A DNA stretch of 64,000 bases from JAANXG01 sp963731035 (GCA_963731035.1 CAVSUY010000021.1:62001-126000); one strand, 5' to 3'. Positions 45,195 through 54,067 are shown, numbered from the stretch's first letter. The notes: a model not told the origin generated them from the letters alone. Translations and numbers: made by a program.

Positions 45195-46167
45195 CGTCCG
45201 CCGTCAGATGCCTGACGTATTCCAACACGCCTTCCTCTACATCCACAAACGAGCCCGTGTACCCTGCGTTCCTCAATGCCGCGATATCCGCACACGTGTA
45301 GCTCTGGTATTTGTCCCGCAGTCCCTCGGGAAATGGGATATAGGTGATCTTACCGGCAGCCAGGGCCTGTTCTAGAGTGAGCCCGGAGGCGTCGCGGGCG
45401 TTGATCACCGCCAGGGCCACATCGTTGAAGCTGCGGCTCCTGCCGGTGCCCACGTTGAAGACGCCCGAAACATCCGGATGATCCATGAAATGCAGGTTCA
45501 CCGCGGCAACGTCCCCGACCCATACGAAATCCCGTTCCTGGGCGCCGTCTCCGTATCCGCCGCTGCCCACGAATAAACGCACCTGGCCGTCCCGCCGGTA
45601 TTGCTCATTGAAGTGGTGGGCCACCGAAGCCATGCGGCCCTTGTGCCTCTCCCCCGGTCCGTAGACGTTGAAGTAGCGCAAGCCGACAATCTGGCTGGAT
45701 GCCTTCGTCATGATTCGCCTGACGTAGCGATCGAACAGCAGCTTGGAAAACGCGTAAACGTTCAATGCACTCTCATTGGCGGCCGCCTCGACGAACGTGG
45801 ACCCCGCGCCGTACACCGACGCCGAAGAGGCGTAGATGAAAGGAATTTCACGCTCGATGGAGTAGTGCAGCAGCGCCTTCGAGTACGCGTAGTTGACCTC
45901 CATCATATAGCGGCCGTCGCTTTCCATGGTGTCGGAGCAGGCGCCCTGATGCAGGATCGCCTCGGGCTTGGGAAAGACGCCTTCCCTCGCCGCTCGCAGG
46001 AACTCGCTCTTGTCCAGGTAGTCCGCGACCCGGCAATCCCGCAGGTTGCGAATCTTGGAGGAATCCGACAAGTCGTCCACCACGACGAGTTCGTCCAGGC
46101 CCCGCTCGTTCAGGCTGCGGACCAGATCGGAACCGATGAATCCCGCCCCGCCCGTGACCACGATCAT
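45184..46167 (-). CDS. hldD: ADP-L-glycero-D-manno-heptose 6-epimerase
   Basis: The 327-residue extended SDR starts MIVVTGGAGFIGSDLVRSL at the ATG at 46167, overlapping the TGA of hldA (ATGA). It has HQGACSDTME, SSASVYGAGS, and catalytic YAFSK, then LRYFNVYGPGERHKGRMASV and RDFVWVGDVAAVNLHF, all diagnostic of HldD/RfaD. It makes the ADP-L,D-heptose used for the LPS inner core. Its 3' end overlaps rfaH by 11 bp. Confidence 0.96.
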   Translation of the reverse strand: MIVVTGGAGFIGSDLVRSLNERGLDELVVVDDLSDSSKIRNLRDCRVADYLDKSEFLRAAREGVFPKPEAILHQGACSDTMESDGRYMMEVNYAYSKALLHYSIEREIPFIYASSASVYGAGSTFVEAAANESALNVYAFSKLLFDRYVRRIMTKASSQIVGLRYFNVYGPGERHKGRMASVAHHFNEQYRRDGQVRLFVGSGGYGDGAQERDFVWVGDVAAVNLHFMDHPDVSGVFNVGTGRSRSFNDVALAVINARDASGLTLEQALAAGKITYIPFPEGLRDKYQSYTCADIAALRNAGYTGSFVDVEEGVLEYVRHLTADDGV

Positions 46168-47123
46168 GAGATGCTTCCCTTGTCCGCCCAACCGGCGGCG
46201 TTGATCTCATCCAGCGACACCGTCGCGGTACCGAGCTTCCCGACCACGACGCCGGCAGCCGTGTTGGCCAGCCTCACCGCGGCCTCGAGTGGGAGGGTCA
46301 TCGCATAGCCAATACCGAAGGCCGCGATTACCGTATCTCCCGCGCCGCTGACGTCGTAGACCTCCCGCGCTGACGCGGGGAAGTCGAAACACTGCTCTTC
46401 CTTCTCGACCAGGACCATGCCGTTTCGGCCCCGGGTGACCAGGATGCCATGCACGTTGAGATCCCGAAGCAGACTCAGTGCCTTGTCCTTCAAGTCCTCG
46501 TCGTCTCCAACCTTTCCCGCGACCGCCTCGAACTCGGCCAGGTTGGGCGTAATGATCGTCGCGTGTGCGTAGCGGTTGAACCTCGTACCCTTGGGATCGA
46601 CCAGGACCGGCTTTGATCGCGCGTTGGCCGCCGCTATCATTTGCTCTATGTGCATCAGGCCGCCCTTGCCATAGTCGGACAGCACGACGACATCCGCGTC
46701 ATCCAGGGCCGACTCGAACAGCTTCATGTAGCGAACCAGGGCGTCCTCGCTCGGGTGCCCATCGAAGTCGGCCCGTATGAGCTGCTGGTTCTGGGAGACC
46801 ATCCGCAGCTTGGTAACGGTTTTCCCGGCCGGATCCACAGCCAGCTGACCATTGATGCGAGTGCGGTTCAGAAGGGTCTTCAAGGACTCGCCCGCCTCGT
46901 CGTCGCCCACCACTCCAATCAGGGTGCATTGCGCCCCGATGGAAACGACATTCATGGCAACGTTGGCGGCGCCGCCGGGTCTTTCCTCCATGTCCTCCAC
47001 CCGCACGATAGGCACGGGCGCCTCGGGGGATATCCGTTCCACGCTGCCGAACCAATACCTGTCCAGCATGACGTCTCCGGCGACCAGCACGCGAGCGTCA
47101 CCGACATGCCGGGGGTCAAGCAT
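46164..47123 (-). CDS. hldA: D-glycero-beta-D-manno-heptose-7-phosphate kinase (kinase-only HldE)
   Basis: The 319-residue PfkB-family kinase has VLVAGDVMLDRYWFGSVERI, PGGAANVAMNVVSIGA, and near the C-terminus DVSGAGDTVIAAF with the catalytic Asp. Its length matches the kinase domain alone; the adenylyltransferase half found fused in enterobacterial HldE is missing, so a separate enzyme must be encoded elsewhere. It overlaps ugd by 8 bp and hldD by 4 bp. Confidence 0.93.
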   Translation of the reverse strand: MLDPRHVGDARVLVAGDVMLDRYWFGSVERISPEAPVPIVRVEDMEERPGGAANVAMNVVSIGAQCTLIGVVGDDEAGESLKTLLNRTRINGQLAVDPAGKTVTKLRMVSQNQQLIRADFDGHPSEDALVRYMKLFESALDDADVVVLSDYGKGGLMHIEQMIAAANARSKPVLVDPKGTRFNRYAHATIITPNLAEFEAVAGKVGDDEDLKDKALSLLRDLNVHGILVTRGRNGMVLVEKEEQCFDFPASAREVYDVSGAGDTVIAAFGIGYAMTLPLEAAVRLANTAAGVVVGKLGTATVSLDEINAAGWADKGSIS

Positions 47124-48450
47124 GATTCGAACGGCCGATTCCCCGGTACTCGAATCCGTGTTGTTTCAGCTGCGCCGGGTCGAAGATATTCCTGCCATCG
47201 AATACCACCGGGGTCTTCATGCGTTCCTTCATGAGCTTGAGGTCGGGACTGCGGAAGATTTTCCACTCCGTGACGATGACCAGCGCATCCGCGTCGATCA
47301 GCGCCTCGTAAGGATCGTGGGCCAGCACCAGATCGCCGCGGCTGCCGTATATCCTCTTGACCTCCTTGTAGGCGACGGGATCGAAAGCCGCCACGGTGGC
47401 TCCGCGTTCCCAAAGACCCTCCATCACCACCCGGCTCGGCGCTTCACGCATATCGTCGGTATTCGGTTTGAAGGCCAGGCCCCACAGGGCTACACGGGCG
47501 CCTTTGATTCGTTCGGCCCCGAAATACTCGTCCATCTTCCTCAAGAGTACGAACTTCTGCGCATTGTTGACGCTCTCGACGGCGTTCAGAACGCGGGCGT
47601 CGTAGCCCTTCTCGCTCGCGGTGCGCTGCAGGGCCTGCACGTCCTTGGGAAAGCACGAGCCACCGTAGCCACAGCCGGGATAAATGAAATGATAGCCTAT
47701 CCTTGGGTCGGCCCCGATGCCCTGGCGGACCGATTCGACATCCGCACCCAGGAGCTCGGCGAGGTTGGCCATTTCATTCATGAAGGAAATCTTGGTGGCC
47801 AGCAACGAGTTGGCCGCATACTTGGTCAACTCCGCCGAGGGAATATCCATGACGATCATCCGGTCGTGGCTTCGATTGAACGGAGCATAGAGCGCGCGCA
47901 TCTCTTCGACGGCCCTGGAGTCGTCGGCGCCGACGATAATGCGGTCCGGCTTCATGAAATCGTCGATCGCCGCCCCCTCCTTGAGAAATTCGGGGTTCGA
48001 AACCACGCTGAAATCCACGGAGACTCCGCGGGTCCGAATTGCTTCCTCCAGCGCTTCGCGAACCTTGCACGCGGTGCCGACGGGCACCGTGGACTTCGTC
48101 ACTATGACCCGATAGTCCTCCATACAGCGACCGATGTCCGACGCCACTGCCAGCACGTGGCGCAGATCCGCGGCTCCGTCCTCGTCCGGTGGCGTTCCCA
48201 CCGCGATGAAGATGATCTCACCGTGGGCAACGCCTTCGTCTATCCGCGTCGTGAAGCTCAGGCGGTTTGCTTCTACGTTCTCCGTTACCAACTCGTCCAG
48301 GCCGGGTTCATGGATAGGGATTTCGCCTTTGTTCAGGTCGTCGATCTTCCTCTGGTCGGAATCGACGCACACGACATGGTTTCCCACCTCCGCGAGACAG
48401 GTTCCGGTAACCAGGCCGACATACCCGGTTCCCACAATGGTGATATTCAT
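47116..48450 (-). CDS. ugd: UDP-glucose 6-dehydrogenase
   Basis: The 444-residue protein opens MNITIVGTGYVGLVTGTCLA (NAD-binding Gly-x-Gly-x2-Gly) and has STVPVGT, NPEFLKEGAAIDDF, and the catalytic Cys in PGCGYGGSCFPKDV near residue 265. LWGLAFKPNTDDMREAPS is the C-terminal UDP-binding block. It oxidises UDP-glucose to UDP-glucuronate, the substrate for the epimerase at 43744. It is first in the ugd-hldA-hldD-rfaH series, starting about 130 nt after the comEA terminator, so a promoter is expected in 48451-48583, though I see no convincing box. Confidence 0.96.
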   Translation of the reverse strand: MNITIVGTGYVGLVTGTCLAEVGNHVVCVDSDQRKIDDLNKGEIPIHEPGLDELVTENVEANRLSFTTRIDEGVAHGEIIFIAVGTPPDEDGAADLRHVLAVASDIGRCMEDYRVIVTKSTVPVGTACKVREALEEAIRTRGVSVDFSVVSNPEFLKEGAAIDDFMKPDRIIVGADDSRAVEEMRALYAPFNRSHDRMIVMDIPSAELTKYAANSLLATKISFMNEMANLAELLGADVESVRQGIGADPRIGYHFIYPGCGYGGSCFPKDVQALQRTASEKGYDARVLNAVESVNNAQKFVLLRKMDEYFGAERIKGARVALWGLAFKPNTDDMREAPSRVVMEGLWERGATVAAFDPVAYKEVKRIYGSRGDLVLAHDPYEALIDADALVIVTEWKIFRSPDLKLMKERMKTPVVFDGRNIFDPAQLKQHGFEYRGIGRSNHA

Positions 48451-48583
48451 AGATTTCCAGTCAGCTGTTTGAAAGACACGAAACCGTGGACAGCGCGAAT
48501 ACGGGCCGCCTTTCCGCCCCGGCGACGGCGCCCGGTATTATCCGTTTTTTTGAGACAGTGTCGAGTGCCGGGCCGCCGGCGGG

Positions 48584-48612
48584 CGAAAAATAAGGGGGCC
48601 GAAGCCCCCTTT
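48584..48612 (-). terminator. Rho-independent terminator of the comEA-like gene
   Basis: On the minus strand a six-pair GC stem (GGGGGC / GCCCCC, extended by AA/TT) closes on a TTCG tetraloop and is followed by TTATTTTT. It lies 64 nt after the stop of the ComEA-like gene and about 130 nt before ugd, so it separates the two transcription units. Confidence 0.85.
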
Positions 48613-48675
48613 GGAGTTGCTGAGGAGTGGCTGAATGGAGAAGCAGTTGAAGGCCGCGCAGGCGGCGTGTTTCGG

Positions 48676-48942
48676 CTACTCCTTGACCAGGATATCCTTC
48701 TTGTTCTGCTCGAAGGTCCTCTCCCCGATGCCGTTGACCTTCATCAAGTCCTCGGGCTGCTTGAAAGCGCCGTTCTGCTTGCGATAGGAGACGATTTCCC
48801 TGGACGTCACTGGTCCGACCCCAGTCAGGGACTTCGCGAGCGTTGCGGCATCCGCTTTGTTGATGTTCACCGGCGCGGCGAAAGATTGAAATGCGAGCAG
48901 CATTCCCGCGAGGCAAGAAGCGAGCAACATCTTAGTCTTCAT
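48676..48942 (-). CDS. ComEA-like helix-hairpin-helix protein with signal peptide
   Basis: An 88-residue protein. I chose the ATG at 48942 because a strong GGAGGT lies just upstream, and the open frame before it has no similarity. It has a signal peptide (MLLASCLAGMLLAFQSFAA) and two HhH motifs: VNINKADAATLAKSLTGVGP and LMKVNGIGERTFEQNKK. Such proteins bind DNA in the periplasm in ComEA-type uptake, though this short form is widespread and its role in many bacteria is untested. A terminator follows. Confidence 0.92.
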   Translation of the reverse strand: MKTKMLLASCLAGMLLAFQSFAAPVNINKADAATLAKSLTGVGPVTSREIVSYRKQNGAFKQPEDLMKVNGIGERTFEQNKKDILVKE

Positions 48943-49100
48943 GACACGACCTCCGTGTTTCCTGAGTTGGTTGGTTGAAGAGTTGCTGTTTGTCATACGG
49001 TCATCACCGTCGACAACGTTCATGATAGACACGGCGTCCCGCAATTCGTCACCCGTCCGGGTGAATCTTCACCATGATCCGGCCGCGATGCCCATCCCGG

Positions 49101-49130
49101 GATTGTAGGAGCGACTTTAGTCGCGATTGG
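49101..49130. repeat. REP-like palindrome
   Basis: A single copy of the dispersed unit GATTGTAGGAGCGACTTTAG followed by TCGCGATTGG, containing an imperfect GCGAC/GTCGC stem. It matches elements at 3.05, 49.4 and 56.3 kb. It lies in the 563-nt gap between the comEA-like gene and lapB, which contains only repeats. Confidence 0.8.
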
Positions 49131-49165
49131 CTGTTTCCAGACACTTGGAGAGAGGACCAGCGGTC

Positions 49166-49326
49166 TTAGCAGGCTGTTGAAAAACAGCCGGCTAGTGCGA
49201 GACAGCGATATCTCGCCGCGAATCAAGCAATGTGAAGTGCTTGATTCGGCGTAGCCGGGTGCGGACAGGCGCCGCGCCCGGCGCGTTGAAAAAGGCTCGG
49301 AAGGCGTTTTTCGTGCATCCTGTTAG
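49166..49326. mobile_element. Possible MITE-like remnant
   Basis: The stretch begins TTAGCAGGCTGTTGAAAAAC and ends with GTTTTTCGTGCATCCTGTTA, whose reverse complement (TAACAGGATGCACGAAAAAC) matches the beginning imperfectly. Ends of this kind are common in short transposon derivatives. A smaller hairpin (AAGCA...TGCTT) is inside. No transposase is coded. No target duplication was confirmed, so this stays tentative. Confidence 0.4.
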
Positions 49327-49362
49327 GGTCCGGAACCAATGCATTGCCGACGTCATCTGGGA

Positions 49363-49440
49363 CCAATCGCGGCTGAAGCCGCTCCTACAATCCGGGGTTC
49401 GGCACCGCGTAAGGCCCTGGATTGTAGGAGCGGCTTCGAC
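49363..49440. repeat. Inverted REP pair
   Basis: Two oppositely oriented REP units: GAAGCCGCTCCTACAATCC at 49375-49393 and GGATTGTAGGAGCGGCTTC at 49419-49437, perfect 19-base arms with a 25-nt loop. It lies 65 nt after the stop of lapB and could stabilise that transcript's 3' end. Same family as the elements at 3.05 and 56.3 kb. Confidence 0.85.
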
Positions 49441-49505
49441 CTCCACGGATGGAGGAAGTGCGGCATATTGCCGGGAGCAATTGCCGCCAGCCGCGATTGC
49501 CAGGG

Positions 49506-50678
49506 TTAGTTGGGGCTGGTCAGCAGTTCCGGGCCGCTCAGGGGCTGCTGGCTGTTCCAGCTCTTACAGCCCGGGCAGTGCCAGTACAGGGTGCGGCCCG
49601 TGAAGCCGCATTGGCGGCAGCGGTATGACCCTTCGGTGTCCATGAGGTTATTCAGAAGAGTTCTGACCGGGCGGGCTCGCGAATTGTTGTCCCCGGCGCC
49701 GCTTCGTTCGAGTTCCATCAGCCGCGCCAGACCGGCGACCGAGGGATGGCGTACCAGCCATCCGTCCAGGAAAGACGCCGCCGCCTCACGGCCCTGGACT
49801 CGCTCCAGTTCGTTTACGCGGGCGATCAGAACGTTTGGGTCCGTGGTCCGTTCCAGGACCCTGTTCAGCAGGCAGTCCAGCCCTTCCAGATCCGCCAGCG
49901 CCTGGTAGCAGTGCACGATCTTGTCGAGAATCGGCGTCAGGCACCAGACGTCGTTATCCCGGATCCGGCTCCAGGTCTTTCTGGCGTCATGATATCGCTC
50001 GAGCTGGTAGTGAATCAGGCCCTGCTGAATACGGGCACGGGCGCATTCACCGTCTGCATCGAGGGCGCGTTTGACATAGATCTTCCCTTCCCGCAGATCG
50101 CCCACCGCGACTTTCTCTTCCGCCAGCTCACAGTAGTACTGGGCGATGGTGGCGCTCTTGTCGACCTTCTGGATGCGCTCCAGCCGCTGCAGCACCTCGA
50201 CGGCTTTCTCCCACTCACTCTCCTGCTCATAGATATCCTTCAACCAGCGCAGCGCGGCCTCGGCGTGGCTGTCCACCTCCGAGAGTTCCAGCAGTAGGCT
50301 CTCGGCGCGATCGAGCAGACCCGCCCGCAGATAGTCCTGGGCAAGCTGAAACAACGCCTGCAGGCGTTGATGCTCTTCGAGGTTGGGACGCGCAATGAGA
50401 TTCTGGTGAATACGGGTCGCGCGTTCGATCTCGCCCCGGCGTCGGAACAGATTGCCGAGCGCCAGGTGCATTTCCACCGTCTCGGAATCCACTTCCAGCA
50501 TCTTGAGGAAGACCTCGATGGCCTTGTCCGGCTGCTCGTTGAGCAGGAAATTCAGTCCCTGGAAATAGGCGGAGGGCAGATTGATCGCCGATTCGTTCTT
50601 CCGGTCGCGACGGCCGACGTACCAGCCGGTGGCGGCCGCCGCGGGAAGGAGCAGGAGCAACCAGGCTGCGTCCAGCAC
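49506..50678 (-). CDS. lapB: LapB (YciM) LPS assembly regulator
   Basis: The 390-residue protein has an N-terminal membrane anchor (AAWLLLLLPAAAATGWYVGR), several TPR repeats from residue about 35 to 340, and a C-terminal rubredoxin-like metal site YRCRQCGFTGRTLYWHCPGC with two CxxC pairs. LapB promotes FtsH-mediated LpxC turnover and so sets LPS production. It begins with GTG at 50678. In typical genomes lapA and lapB are adjacent; here a 264-bp insertion lies between them, leaving the GTG intact. Confidence 0.95.
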   Translation of the reverse strand: MLDAAWLLLLLPAAAATGWYVGRRDRKNESAINLPSAYFQGLNFLLNEQPDKAIEVFLKMLEVDSETVEMHLALGNLFRRRGEIERATRIHQNLIARPNLEEHQRLQALFQLAQDYLRAGLLDRAESLLLELSEVDSHAEAALRWLKDIYEQESEWEKAVEVLQRLERIQKVDKSATIAQYYCELAEEKVAVGDLREGKIYVKRALDADGECARARIQQGLIHYQLERYHDARKTWSRIRDNDVWCLTPILDKIVHCYQALADLEGLDCLLNRVLERTTDPNVLIARVNELERVQGREAAASFLDGWLVRHPSVAGLARLMELERSGAGDNNSRARPVRTLLNNLMDTEGSYRCRQCGFTGRTLYWHCPGCKSWNSQQPLSGPELLTSPN

Positions 50679-50681
50679 CTA

Positions 50682-50945
50682 GTGTACCCCGGCACCAATA
50701 TTGACCCATTCAGCGGCCCGGAAGAGGGTCAGGCGCAAGGCGTGGCTCGCCGGCAAGGGCCTGCCCTTGGCAAGAGCCACAACGCAGCGGATGACCTTCT
50801 TCCGGGCCGCCCGAAGGGAACGCGCCTGAGCCGCCACTGCCGCGTTGCGCTCCTTGTAAAGGACTGGGCCATTCACTGCGGAGCGGGCCTTGCATTGCCG
50901 GCTCAGGCGCGCTCTGAATGGGTCAATATTGGCGACGGGGTACAC
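50682..50945. mobile_element. MITE-like element inserted between lapA and lapB
   Basis: About 264 bp flanked by 31-base inverted repeats (50682-50712 and 50915-50945), 29 of 31 positions matching. The 12-mer CACCTAGTGTAC appears on both sides (50676-50687 and 50943-50954), consistent with a target duplication partly overlapping the repeat ends. Inside is an imperfect hairpin around GTGGCTCGCC...CAAGAGCCAC. There is no believable protein; short frames through it contain translated palindromes. The insertion leaves the lapA stop and the lapB start intact. Confidence 0.78.
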
Positions 50946-51242
50946 CTAGTGTACTTCCCGTTCCGTCAATGGCCTCAGACTTGAAGCTTCCCGTTCGAGC
51001 TGCGCGAGTTCCCGGCGGGCATGCGAGACCTGACGCTTCATCTTGACGACCCAACCCAAGGTGAAAATCACTCCCAGAAGGGCTCCTGCGGCCAAGGTGA
51101 TGACCAGCAACGCCGACAACGAGCCCGACCAATCCAGACCAAAGTAGTAGGTCACTTCAACGGCTTTCGAATTCTTCAGCACAAAGCTGATTCCGAACAG
51201 CAGCGCCATAAGTGCCAGCAAGAGATACAGGAAAACCTTCAT
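50946..51242 (-). CDS. lapA: LapA family inner-membrane protein
   Basis: A 98-residue protein with two hydrophobic helices (VFLYLLLALMALLFGISFVL and LLVITLAAGALLGVIFTLGW) around the LapA core NSKAVEVTYYFGLDWSGSLS, then a charged helix. It partners LapB in the inner membrane. It lies between ihfB and the MITE-like element. Its TAG lies in the duplicated 12-mer; before insertion, lapA TAG and lapB GTG were probably directly adjacent. Confidence 0.92.
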   Translation of the reverse strand: MKVFLYLLLALMALLFGISFVLKNSKAVEVTYYFGLDWSGSLSALLVITLAAGALLGVIFTLGWVVKMKRQVSHARRELAQLEREASSLRPLTEREVH

Positions 51243-51279
51243 AGAACCGGCTCCCGATGGCGGTCGACCCGCTGCGTCT

Positions 51280-51612
51280 TCATTCCGAGTTCTCGCTACC
51301 CGTCGCCTGATCCACCCGTTCGCGCATTTCCTTGCCGGGTTTGAAGTGCGGCACGAACTTGTCGGGCACCGTCACCGCCTCACCGGTTTTGGGGTTGCGG
51401 CCGACCCGGGCGGGCCGGTGATGCAGGGAGAAGCTGCCGAAGCCCCGCACCTCGATGCGTTCGCCCCGCTCCAGCGCCTCCGACATCCGTTCCAGCAACC
51501 CCTTTACCGCAAGCTCGACATCACGATACGCCAGTTGCGGTTGCTCCGTCGCCAGCATCTCGATCATGTCGGACTTGGTTATCGATGATTTGGCCACGTC
51601 ACCCCGGCTCAT
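51280..51612 (-). CDS. ihfB: Integration host factor subunit beta
   Basis: A 110-residue HU/IHF protein. ITKSDMIEMLATEQPQLAYRD is the N-terminal helix pair, IEVRGFGSFSLHHRPARVGR the beta-arm base, and NPKTGEAVTVPDKFVPHFKPG the DNA-bending arm. The N-terminus is about ten residues longer than the usual IhfB, so the true start may be inside. It lies 14 nt after rpsA in the usual rpsA-ihfB order. Confidence 0.95.
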   Translation of the reverse strand: MSRGDVAKSSITKSDMIEMLATEQPQLAYRDVELAVKGLLERMSEALERGERIEVRGFGSFSLHHRPARVGRNPKTGEAVTVPDKFVPHFKPGKEMRERVDQATGSENSE

Positions 51613-51626
51613 CGTTCACGGTGTTG

Positions 51627-53303
51627 TTATGACGACGTCTTTTCCAACTGTTCCTTGAGTTTATCGCCCAGGGTGGCGGTGGATGCTCCGGATTTCTTCT
51701 TGTACTCCTTGATGGCTTCCGTTTCCTGATCCGCTTCCAGCGCCTTCACCGACAGGGAGATCCGGCGGTTCTTGCGGTCAATGCTGATGATCTTGCATTC
51801 GATGTCCTTGCCCTCGGACAGCATCGAACGCGCGTCCTCAACATGCTCACGGGACAGCTCCGAAGCGCGCAGGTAGCCTTCCACGCCGTCCCCCAGGTTG
51901 ATGACACCGCCCTTGGGGTCCACTTCCATAATCTGCCCTTGCACGATGGAACCCTTGCCATGCTCGCCGACGTAAGCGGTGAAGGGATCCTGGTTCGCCT
52001 GCTTGATACCCAAAGACACCCGCTCGCGCTCCGGGTCCACCGACAGCACCACGGCCTCGACCTCGTCGCCCTTCTTGTATTCGCGGACGACTTCCTCCCC
52101 GGGACGGTCCCAGGACAAGTCGCTCAAGTGAATCAGACCGTCTATGCCGCCTTCGAGGCCGATGAAAACCCCGAAATCGGTGATCGACTTGATCTTGCCG
52201 CGCACCTTGTCGTTTTTGTTGTGGGTCGCCGCGAATTCTTCCCACGGATTCGGTTGGCACTGCTTCATGCCAAGCGAAATGCGGCGGCGCTCTTCGTCGA
52301 TGTCGAGCACCATCACCTCCACCTCGTCGCCGACGTGGCAGATCTTGGTGGGATGGACGTTCTTGTTGGTCCAGTCCATTTCGGAAACGTGAACCAGACC
52401 CTCGACACCTTCCTCGAGCTCCACGAAGGCACCGTAGTCGGTCAGGTTGGTGACCTTGCCGAACACCCGCGTGCCCTCCGGATAGCGGCGCGGCAGATCT
52501 TCCCAGGGATCGTCGCCCAGCTGCTTCAGCCCCAAGGACACCCGGTTGCGCTCGCGATCGAACTTCAGTACGCGGGCTTCGATCTCGTCGCCCACGTTCA
52601 GCATCTCGGACGGATGCTTGACCCGCTTCCAGGCCAGGTCGGTGATGTGCAGCAGGCCGTCGAGGCCGCCGAGGTTCACGAAGGCGCCGTAGTCGGTCAG
52701 GTTCTTGACGATGCCCTTGACGACCTGGCCTTCCTCCAGGGTCTCCAGCAGCTGCTCGCGCTCGGCGCTGAGCTCGTTCTCCACCACCGCGCGGCGCGAC
52801 ACCACCACGTTGTTGCGGCGCCTATCCAGCTTGATGACCTTGAACTCGAGGTCCTTACCTTCCAGGTAAGCGGAATCCTTGACCGGCCGGACGTCCACCA
52901 GTGAGCCCGGCAGGAAGGCGCGGATGCTTTGCACCGACACCGTGTAGCCACCCTTGACCTTGCCGGTAATGACACCGGTCACGATGCTGCTTTCCTCATG
53001 GGCTTTCTCGAGATCGTCCCAGGCCCGGGCGCGGCAGGCTTTCTCGCGCGAAAGTCTTGTCTGACCCGATCCGTCCTCAAACGCCTCGATGGCGACTTCG
53101 ACGGTATCCCCTACCGCCACCGTGAGCTCACCGCGGTCATTCTTGAATTGTGAGGCCGGTATTTCCGACTCCGATTTCAGCCCCGCGTTGACGATAACGA
53201 AGTCACCTTCAACGTCTACGACTTCTCCTTCGATTACGGCACCGGGAGACATCACTGTGTGAGCGATGCTCTGTTCGAATAACTCAGCAAAACTTTCGGT
53301 CAT
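51627..53303 (-). CDS. rpsA: 30S ribosomal protein S1
   Basis: The 558-residue protein has six S1 RNA-binding repeats, seen in the recurring G-x-V-x-N-x-T-D-Y-G-A-F-V pattern (VKNLTDYGAFVNLGGLDGLL, VTNLTDYGAFVELEEGVEGL, IKSITDFGVFIGLEGGIDGL), with two less typical N-terminal repeats that bind the ribosome. Full length. It sits between cmk and ihfB. S1 helps mRNA with weak leaders load onto the 30S subunit. Confidence 0.98.
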   Translation of the reverse strand: MTESFAELFEQSIAHTVMSPGAVIEGEVVDVEGDFVIVNAGLKSESEIPASQFKNDRGELTVAVGDTVEVAIEAFEDGSGQTRLSREKACRARAWDDLEKAHEESSIVTGVITGKVKGGYTVSVQSIRAFLPGSLVDVRPVKDSAYLEGKDLEFKVIKLDRRRNNVVVSRRAVVENELSAEREQLLETLEEGQVVKGIVKNLTDYGAFVNLGGLDGLLHITDLAWKRVKHPSEMLNVGDEIEARVLKFDRERNRVSLGLKQLGDDPWEDLPRRYPEGTRVFGKVTNLTDYGAFVELEEGVEGLVHVSEMDWTNKNVHPTKICHVGDEVEVMVLDIDEERRRISLGMKQCQPNPWEEFAATHNKNDKVRGKIKSITDFGVFIGLEGGIDGLIHLSDLSWDRPGEEVVREYKKGDEVEAVVLSVDPERERVSLGIKQANQDPFTAYVGEHGKGSIVQGQIMEVDPKGGVINLGDGVEGYLRASELSREHVEDARSMLSEGKDIECKIISIDRKNRRISLSVKALEADQETEAIKEYKKKSGASTATLGDKLKEQLEKTSS

Positions 53304-53395
53304 ATTATTTCTGTCAGGTTGCCGACCGGAACTCGCGCCCCGTCGGTACTCTGAAAATACGCGTTGCCTGGACTGCCCCGAACAGCCCCTACAAC

Positions 53396-54067
53396 TTATG
53401 TTGTAACGTGATCAAGAACGCGCGATACCACCTCGTCGATCGACATCTTCGAGGTGTCCAGCACAATCGCGTCGTCCGCCGGCTTGAGCGGAGACACGGA
53501 GCGCTGGGCATCGCGGGCGTCGCGTTCCTGGATCGCCTCGAAAAGGGCCGCAAGACTAACATCGAAACCCTTTACTTTCAACTGCTTATAACGTCTTTCG
53601 GCGCGCACTTCGGCGCTGGCCGTAAGAAAAAATTTCCACCGGGCATCCCGGAACACCACAGTTCCCATGTCTCTGCCGTCCGCCACCAGTCCGGGAGGCT
53701 GTCGCATGTGGCGCTGGGCCCGCAGGAGAGCCTCCCGGACAGACGGTATCGCGGCCAACTCCGACGCCAGCCGGCCCACCTCCTCCGTGCGCAGCAGGTC
53801 GTCGACCCGCTCCCCGTTCAGATGAATGACAGCCGGTTCCGGCGGGGCGGGAACGCACTCCAGTTTCAGCCCCCGGGCACAGTGGACGATCGCCGCCACC
53901 TCGTCGCGGGCGAGGCCCTGCTTGTGCACCAGGTAAGCAAGGGCGCGGTAGATCGCACCGCTGTCCAGGTAGTGCCAGCCGACTTTCTGCGCGCAGATCT
54001 GGCCCACCGTTCCCTTGCCGGAGCCGCTCGGGCCGTCCAGGGTCAGCACGGGTACGGGATCACTCAT
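53396..54067 (-). CDS. cmk: Cytidylate kinase
   Basis: A 223-residue P-loop kinase opening VLTLDGPSGSGKGTVGQICA, followed by HYLDSGAIYRALAYLV and VADGRDMGTVVFRDARWKFF, standard Cmk blocks. It phosphorylates CMP and dCMP. It overlaps aroA by 8 bp and precedes rpsA by about 90 nt, the usual aroA-cmk-rpsA order. Confidence 0.97.
   Translation of the reverse strand: MSDPVPVLTLDGPSGSGKGTVGQICAQKVGWHYLDSGAIYRALAYLVHKQGLARDEVAAIVHCARGLKLECVPAPPEPAVIHLNGERVDDLLRTEEVGRLASELAAIPSVREALLRAQRHMRQPPGLVADGRDMGTVVFRDARWKFFLTASAEVRAERRYKQLKVKGFDVSLAALFEAIQERDARDAQRSVSPLKPADDAIVLDTSKMSIDEVVSRVLDHVTT

Noticed and set aside
46852..48978. A 708-codon plus-strand open frame
   Set aside because: It covers ugd and part of hldA in antisense; both are certain genes, and its translation shows no recognisable motif.
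49192..49446. An 84-codon frame in the comEA-lapB gap
   Set aside because: It runs through REP and MITE-like sequence and contains translated repeat units.
50679..50945. An 88-codon open frame between lapA and lapB
   Set aside because: It is encoded by the inverted-repeat ends and internal palindromes of the MITE-like element and has no ribosome site or family match.
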